From the NCBI GenBank assembly GCA_903842755.1, contig CAIMNF010000048.1, positions 1-27,182 of the forward strand: a stretch of 27,182 bases of DNA, in the 5' to 3' direction. The first letter of the stretch is position 1. Every line of letters starts with the position of its first letter. The translations under genes were made by a program, and so were the position numbers. Origin of the DNA: Oligoflexia bacterium (lineage in GTDB: Bacteria; Bdellovibrionota; UBA1018; CAIMNF01). Positions 22,562 through 27,182 of this stretch are shown here, in pieces. Below the pieces are notes generated by a model. That model was not told the origin of the DNA, ran no database searches, and was given only the letters and a program-made list of their open reading frames with translations.

Positions 22562-23551
22562 ATGAACTGCGGACTCCTGTTTTTGCTCGGAATCAGTTTT
22601 GCGGCACCTCTAGTTGCAGTTGAAGTTGCAGTTGCAGGCAAACCCGAGCGGTTCCTGGAAACCGCTCAGCAAAATTGGCAAACGTTAGCAGACGGAGCCG
22701 TCAAGCCCCGGTGTATTCGCTGCAGCAAAGGCAGAACCTGTTACGTAGGTTTAGAGACGCTCATCCCCGGACAAGACCAAATCTCAATCGATAACGCTAA
22801 ATTTAAGCTCCAGCGTTACCTGGATGACGATCAAGTGCAGTGGAATAAAAAATCGGAAGCCTTTGAATTTTCGTTTAATCACGGTACCAGTGCCGTGCCT
22901 TTGAAAGACGCGATTATGGTGATTAAAGGCCCGATCGGATATGTGATTCTGGACGGGCACCACGAGGTATTCGTTTCGCTTTATGTGGGGGCAAAGACGA
23001 TTCCAGTTCATGTCGTGGATGATTTGTCGCACTTAGATTTGCACGATTTTTGGTCGTATTTGCTTGAATCGAAGAAAGTCTATTTTAAACGGACTTTGGA
23101 CGAAATCCTTTTCAATCCACCCCGCTTTACTGCGATGATCGATCGGCCGAATCGGTACTTGGCGACGTTAATTGCTTACAAAGTTCAATATGCGCGGGCC
23201 AAGGGGGGAATCAAAATTGATCGGGCTCGGGGAGTGGCAAGGTCGGTATGGGTAAAATTAAACAAAAGCATTCCCTTTATTGAGTTTGAAATTGCGGATG
23301 CGTTAGATGATGCGGGCCTGAAATATAATCCCAAATGGGGTACGGAAATTCCAGACGCAGTGATCGAGAAAATCCGCCTTAGTTTGATCAAGGCAGCCAA
23401 AAGTGGAAAGTATCCGCATCTTGCGCAAATCCCCATCCTTACTTTGGAAGAATCCAAGAAAAGGAATCTGGAAGACCGTGGCTTCCTGAAAAACTTGATT
23501 ACTGATTATGGAAACTTTGGTATTCACAATTGTAATGAGAAATTACTTTAG
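22562..23551 (+). CDS. Secreted protein with ParB/sulfiredoxin-fold domain
   Basis: The 329-residue product has a signal peptide-like N-terminus (CGLLFLLGISFAAPLVAVEVAVA). Mature residues 40-160 match the ParB-like putative-nuclease family (PF08857 type): a short strand region, then the core GPIGYVILDGHHEVFVSLYVG with the signature D-G-H-H at 131-134, and KTIPVHVVDDLS. A CIRCSKGRTC cluster at 51-60 may bind metal or form disulphides. The C-terminal 170 residues are basic and helical. The fold is normally used in cytoplasmic DNA segregation, but this one is exported, so a DNA-partition role is unlikely; nucleotide or nucleic acid binding outside the cell is possible. It overlaps the next gene by 17 bp. 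Confidence 0.76.
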   Translation: MNCGLLFLLGISFAAPLVAVEVAVAGKPERFLETAQQNWQTLADGAVKPRCIRCSKGRTCYVGLETLIPGQDQISIDNAKFKLQRYLDDDQVQWNKKSEAFEFSFNHGTSAVPLKDAIMVIKGPIGYVILDGHHEVFVSLYVGAKTIPVHVVDDLSHLDLHDFWSYLLESKKVYFKRTLDEILFNPPRFTAMIDRPNRYLATLIAYKVQYARAKGGIKIDRARGVARSVWVKLNKSIPFIEFEIADALDDAGLKYNPKWGTEIPDAVIEKIRLSLIKAAKSGKYPHLAQIPILTLEESKKRNLEDRGFLKNLITDYGNFGIHNCNEKLL

Positions 23552-24155
23552 AAGGTTCTGGGCGGGTGCAGTCGTGTGGGGTGCGTGTTTAAGTTTGCTG
23601 CTGGAGGCGGGGTGTGCCTCGGGGCCGCGGGACGTTTCGGAGCTTCCCGGGGGAATCGATAAAAAACAAAACTCGATAGAACTGAAATTTGATCAGGCCC
23701 AGCAGGTCGAACTCTCGGCTCAATCGCCGACGGTTTATAGTGCGCCTTTTAGCAAAGAAAAAATGCCCTACCAGTCGTTTAATTTTTACTCCGTCGGGCC
23801 CGAGGCAATTGTGGACATTTATTCGCCGCTTCGGTCCGGCAAAGACGAACAAAATGTGGCGATCCGGCCTAGAATCATTGTTTTAGAAGGCGGTGTGGTG
23901 GTGAACATTTTGCTGGCCGATTGGACGAAAAACAACATGGTTGGCGGTCCTTATTTTAGGCTTCAAGTTGCGCTCCAAGGTCTAACGCCCAATAAAACGT
24001 ATTCTTTTATTATTGGGTCCGAGAACGATTCTTCGACGGATACCTCTGCTATTGTGGTGAATACCGACCGTTATCATTTTAGTAAATCGCCGTATGGGAA
24101 CCTTACCGTGGTTTTACGAAAAAAACGGATGGGAACGGCTCAAAAGCGCCCTTGA
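23535..24155 (+). CDS. Putative lipoprotein, unknown function
   Basis: The ATG at 23535 is preferred over the in-frame ATG at 23508, since it leaves a normal lipoprotein signal (RRFWAGAVVWGACLSLL) ending in lipobox LEAGC near residue 26. It starts inside the previous gene, so translation is probably coupled. The mature part, about 180 residues, is rich in beta-strand (QQVELSAQSPTVYSAPF, QSFNFYSVGPEAIVDIYSP, RIIVLEGGVVVNILL), in the style of a small jelly-roll or pilus-like beta-sandwich, with YSFIIGSEND near the end. I do not recognise the family. Confidence 0.72.
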   Translation: MRNYFRRFWAGAVVWGACLSLLLEAGCASGPRDVSELPGGIDKKQNSIELKFDQAQQVELSAQSPTVYSAPFSKEKMPYQSFNFYSVGPEAIVDIYSPLRSGKDEQNVAIRPRIIVLEGGVVVNILLADWTKNNMVGGPYFRLQVALQGLTPNKTYSFIIGSENDSSTDTSAIVVNTDRYHFSKSPYGNLTVVLRKKRMGTAQKRP

Positions 24156-24186
24156 AACTTAATCAACAAGCGGACTAGAATAGAGA

Positions 24187-25155
24187 ATGATCAATTTATG
24201 GAAAAGGCTTGTTCCTGTGGGCATGTTTGTAACTCTTTTTGGCTGCTCCACTGTTCCTGCGCAAAAGGAAGTCGCAGGTCAGAAAAAATCCGCCGATACG
24301 ATCCTCGAACATGACCCCTTTGCTGGCGAACCTGGCGATGGTGTTTTTCCGGTCATCGATGCCCATACCCATAACCATTTCAAAGGGACTTTAGAAGAGA
24401 CCAGCAAACTACCCGATACAGCAGAAGAATATGTCAAAGAATTAAAAGATGTAGGTGTGGTGGGCGCGGTAGTTCACCTCGGTGCAACTCAAAATCAATT
24501 TCAAGATTTAAGTGCCCATCATGTGATTCACTGTGCGGGAGCGGCAAAAACGGTCGATGTTAAAAAAATAGAAGCGGGCTTAAAAAAGGGTACTTATCAG
24601 TGTATTAAAATTTACTTGGGGTATGTCCATCAATGGGCATATTCGCCGCATTACGAACCTGCGTATAAGCTTGCAGAAAAATACCATGTACCCGTCGTTT
24701 TCCATACGGGGGATACCTATTCCACCAAGGCCAAACTAAAATATGCGGACCCGCTGACGATTGACGAAGTCGCAGTCGATCATCCCCAGGTAAAATTTGT
24801 AATTGCCCACTGTGGGAACCCGTGGATTGAATCTGCCGCCGAGGTCGCTTACAAAAATCCAAATGTTTATTTAGATGGGTCTGCGCTGTTAATCGGAAAC
24901 ATGGCAAAAATTTCGAATGAGGAAAAAGAGCGCTTTCTCATTCAGCCGCTGAGCTGGATTTTTGGATACATGGAGGATCCTACCAAACTGATGTATGGTA
25001 CGGATTGGCCGCTTACCGATATGCGAGGGTATTTGGAGGCTTTTAAAAAAGCCATTCCAAAGCAACATTGGAAAGCCGTTTTTTACCAGAATGCGGCAAA
25101 CGTTTTTGGCTTTCCCGATTTGACCAAGGTCAATTTAGCTCCTGGTAAGCCCTAA
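24187..25155 (+). CDS. Lipid-anchored amidohydrolase-family protein
   Basis: The 322-residue product begins with a lipoprotein signal ending in LFGC (Cys20) and continues into an amidohydrolase-2 TIM barrel. Its metal-binding signatures are in order: DAHTH at 58-62, FHTGD with His at 173, VIAHCGNP with His at about 208, and YGTDWPL with Asp at 273. These enzymes hydrolyse or decarboxylate small substrates at a metal centre; members carried on a lipoprotein are unusual, most being cytoplasmic. Length is close to normal. The substrate is not indicated. It starts 31 bp after the preceding lipoprotein gene and its end overlaps the convergent surface-protein gene by 26 bp. Confidence 0.84.
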   Translation: MINLWKRLVPVGMFVTLFGCSTVPAQKEVAGQKKSADTILEHDPFAGEPGDGVFPVIDAHTHNHFKGTLEETSKLPDTAEEYVKELKDVGVVGAVVHLGATQNQFQDLSAHHVIHCAGAAKTVDVKKIEAGLKKGTYQCIKIYLGYVHQWAYSPHYEPAYKLAEKYHVPVVFHTGDTYSTKAKLKYADPLTIDEVAVDHPQVKFVIAHCGNPWIESAAEVAYKNPNVYLDGSALLIGNMAKISNEEKERFLIQPLSWIFGYMEDPTKLMYGTDWPLTDMRGYLEAFKKAIPKQHWKAVFYQNAANVFGFPDLTKVNLAPGKP

Positions 25156-26332
25156 ACAAATGTCCTCCATCAAAGTCGAACCCTTCGTTTTGATCGCCGC
25201 CTTTGTTGTAGTTATACCCCACATCTCGAATATAAATTCGTGTCGCTTTTTTTAATCCAACCACGGAAAGATCAAACAAATCGCCTCCTTTAGCCGTGGG
25301 AACAACTCCAGCGCAACCACTGAGCACATTCGCTTTTGGATCGCATGGAAACCAGTGGATGGGTTTTCCGTCGCCTTCGGATACTCCTACGTTGGCAAAT
25401 TCTTGGTAGTATTCAGCCTTGCCATTGGAGTTCAGCGTTTCGATGACGTTTTCAAAAAGGGCAAAGTCGGCCCCCGGTCCGTTTGCAATAAAACCGTTGC
25501 CGTTAATCCCTAAGGTAAGCTCCCCGCCGTGGCCAAAGGTCAGCACTTTGCTTTTGATGTTTTTAATGCCGAGCTCATCGTTAGGGCTAATTTGATCATC
25601 AATGGGGAAGTCGATTGCACGGATTGCGTTGATCATTTCCCGGGGGCTAGGAGTTCGAATGCGTGTTACCCGATCATCAAGCAAGCCAGGAGAAAATTGG
25701 AGCGGGAAGTAAGCATTGAGGGGCAGACGGTTTAATTTGGCAAGCTCGGATTCGGCAAACTCACCGGCGGAATTTACCTCGTCGAGACGGTTCATTTCGT
25801 CCAGGCGTTCTTGGGCAATTTGGTCGATTCGTTTTTCGCTTGAAATAAAAATTGAAGAAAAAGGCCGGGGCCGCTTGCTTGGCGCTTCGTCGGGAGTGAT
25901 GACCCGAGTGATGTGATCGTCAAAGAACGTGATTTGGGAGACGTCTCCTTTTTTGAGTAATGGGGCCAGGTCTTGTTCGCTTAATCCGGAATCCTTTAAG
26001 TTCCATTTCTGGGTGGATCCCTCGACTTCCCCATCGGATGAGGGGGCGGTGCCAGAAGTGCGCGGATCATTTGGAGCTTTGCGTTCTTTTGGTTTGTTCA
26101 AAGGGGTTTCGGAAAGCCCCTTCAATAATGGCCCTGAAAAGCGTTCAAGAGCCCCTTGGATTGGAGTGAGTTCTTTGGAAAGCGACGCAGCCGTTTTTTC
26201 CTGCCGATCGCCAAGCAAAGGTAAAGTTTCGTTTTTAAGTGTGGAATAGCCAACTGCGGCTGTTGCAAGAAAGAACAGCGGTAAGAATTTGCGGTGGGCG
26301 CTCTCTTCCACTCGTTTGGAAAACAATTTCAT
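25130..26332 (-). CDS. Exported protein with cell-surface-type C-terminal domain
   Basis: The 400-residue product has one hydrophobic segment near the N-terminus (KFLPLFFLATAAVGYS), an anchor or uncleaved signal. Residues 40-220 are polar and look disordered, with a short helical motif around EKRIDQIAQERLDEMNRLDEV. From about residue 265 it matches a repeating pattern seen in bacterial cell-surface proteins with a Gly-rich, beta-rich domain: LTFGHGGELTLGINGNGFIANGPGADFALFEN, then GGDLFDLSVVGLKKATRIYIRD and EGFDFDGGHLFRAY, which may bind calcium. The ATG overlaps the stop of the gene to its right by four bases (ATGA), so the pair is one operon. Function is unknown. Confidence 0.78.
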   Translation of the reverse strand: MKLFSKRVEESAHRKFLPLFFLATAAVGYSTLKNETLPLLGDRQEKTAASLSKELTPIQGALERFSGPLLKGLSETPLNKPKERKAPNDPRTSGTAPSSDGEVEGSTQKWNLKDSGLSEQDLAPLLKKGDVSQITFFDDHITRVITPDEAPSKRPRPFSSIFISSEKRIDQIAQERLDEMNRLDEVNSAGEFAESELAKLNRLPLNAYFPLQFSPGLLDDRVTRIRTPSPREMINAIRAIDFPIDDQISPNDELGIKNIKSKVLTFGHGGELTLGINGNGFIANGPGADFALFENVIETLNSNGKAEYYQEFANVGVSEGDGKPIHWFPCDPKANVLSGCAGVVPTAKGGDLFDLSVVGLKKATRIYIRDVGYNYNKGGDQNEGFDFDGGHLFRAYQELN

Positions 26333-27182
26333 GGCTGCGGAGTGGCTTCTAAGAAATCGACGTCAAGAACAGTAGCCACTTCATTGTTCGGACAAAGAAG
26401 AATGACTTGGTCGCCTGCGAGAGCTTCTGGAGAACATTTTTTTAAATTTTGTTTAATTTTTTTCACGACTTTCGTTTGTCGATCAATAAAATCATAAGTT
26501 TTTAGTTGGGTCGGGCCTTGTTCTTCCGAGTAATAAAAAAAGTGAGTCCCGATCGACATCCAAGAACTGAGGCCCTGAAACGAAGTCAATTTCGTTCCCT
26601 TGGTTAAATCATCGAAGGAAAGTGGCGTCGCTTTGCTTGAATTTTTCACCAGGTTCATGAGGCCTTGGACCGTGAGCTGAAATAAAGTTGCCGTACTGAT
26701 GTTTGATTTAGAGTCGTAATCCGCGCCGGTGTAAATAAATTGCGTGCCCGTGGGGTCGATCGCCATCGGACCGCTATAAAGCGAGATTTGGTTTACCAGG
26801 GGGACCAGTTCTAAAGTTTCGCTGGCACCCGTGGGATTGACCGGCACTTTCTTCAGATGAATGAATCCCTTGCTGTTCATGGGTCTTGAATTAATCAAAA
26901 AGTAATAAAAGTTTTGATCGCGGCTCAGGTACGCGGTCGCGTAGGAGCTTGGAACCATGACATTCTTAAAAACCGTGCGGAGAGAGTGGGTGGTTTCGTC
27001 TAAGTAGCAAACTTTATCTAAAGAGACTAAAAAGGGCGCCGCCCATTCATAGTGCTGGTAATAGTCGTCTTTGATTTCACATTGGTTTGCATACTTGGTA
27101 CCCGGCACCACTTGGTAGTCGCCGGTCTGAAGCTCAACTAAAAGATTTGCAGGATGAGTTTGATCTACATAAATACGGGAAA
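26329..27182 (-). CDS. Protein of unknown function, 5' end beyond right edge
   Basis: The frame is open from the right edge (27182) down to the TGA at 26329-26331; an internal GTG at 27111 is unlikely to be the true start, since the frame continues upstream without a stop. The 284 visible residues have repeated beta-strand segments such as YLSRDQNFYYFLINSRP, GPMAIDPTGTQFIYTGADYD and SSWMSIGTHFFYYSEEQ, like blades of a beta-propeller (TolB- or WD-like). Two Cys pairs (NQC...KVC; KKC...LLC) suggest disulphides and an extracytoplasmic location. It is coupled to the surface-protein gene downstream (ATGA overlap). Confidence 0.7.
   Translation of the reverse strand, partial: SRIYVDQTHPANLLVELQTGDYQVVPGTKYANQCEIKDDYYQHYEWAAPFLVSLDKVCYLDETTHSLRTVFKNVMVPSSYATAYLSRDQNFYYFLINSRPMNSKGFIHLKKVPVNPTGASETLELVPLVNQISLYSGPMAIDPTGTQFIYTGADYDSKSNISTATLFQLTVQGLMNLVKNSSKATPLSFDDLTKGTKLTSFQGLSSWMSIGTHFFYYSEEQGPTQLKTYDFIDRQTKVVKKIKQNLKKCSPEALAGDQVILLCPNNEVATVLDVDFLEATPQP

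Overview
The window looks like Gram-negative DNA of low-to-moderate GC. There are four outer-membrane barrel or porin-like proteins, several lipoproteins with clear lipoboxes, many signal peptides, and core-type genes (queF, uppP, rlmG, dinB). The abundance of poorly conserved secreted proteins and plasmid-style replication genes beside housekeeping genes is reminiscent of Bdellovibrionota/Oligoflexia-like bacteria. That placement is inference; there is no rRNA or other marker gene here.

Left arm (1-9797). The window opens with the 3' end of a PAP2-type phosphatase gene, then queF (queuosine synthesis) behind a good sigma70-type promoter. A leftward series follows, read from 7039 down to 859: a repeat-rich surface lipoprotein, a small barrel-like protein, an AEC-family transporter, a secreted barrel protein behind a strong sigma-54-type promoter, the undecaprenyl-pyrophosphate phosphatase uppP, and an unrecognised exported protein. 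Two rightward genes then encode a periplasmic ankyrin-repeat protein and a large secreted HExxH metallopeptidase.

Centre (9794-14584). This is a complete plasmid-type maintenance module, all on the minus strand: an RPA-type replication initiator; a 656-bp gene-free origin with about a dozen direct 17-bp iterons at 21-22 bp spacing plus two inverted copies; a Cys-rich lipoprotein; a small putative ribbon-helix-helix partition partner; ParA; a 160-bp purine-rich tract that may be the partition site; and a MerR/excisionase-type DNA-binding protein. No integrase, transposase or transfer gene is visible.

Right arm (14686-27182). A receiver-like/GAF-like protein and rlmG are leftward, and dinB is divergent from rlmG. 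A leftward operon encodes a porin, a small PstS-like periplasmic protein and a two-haem cytochrome c-like protein. Divergent from it are an HExxH protein, a secreted ParB/sulfiredoxin-fold protein, a lipoprotein and an amidohydrolase lipoprotein. The window ends with a leftward pair: a surface protein, and a partial gene running off the right edge.

The most notable feature is the rep-iteron-par module embedded among chromosome-type genes. This could be a chromid, an integrated plasmid, or a chromosome with an unusual second origin. The sequence alone cannot decide between these.
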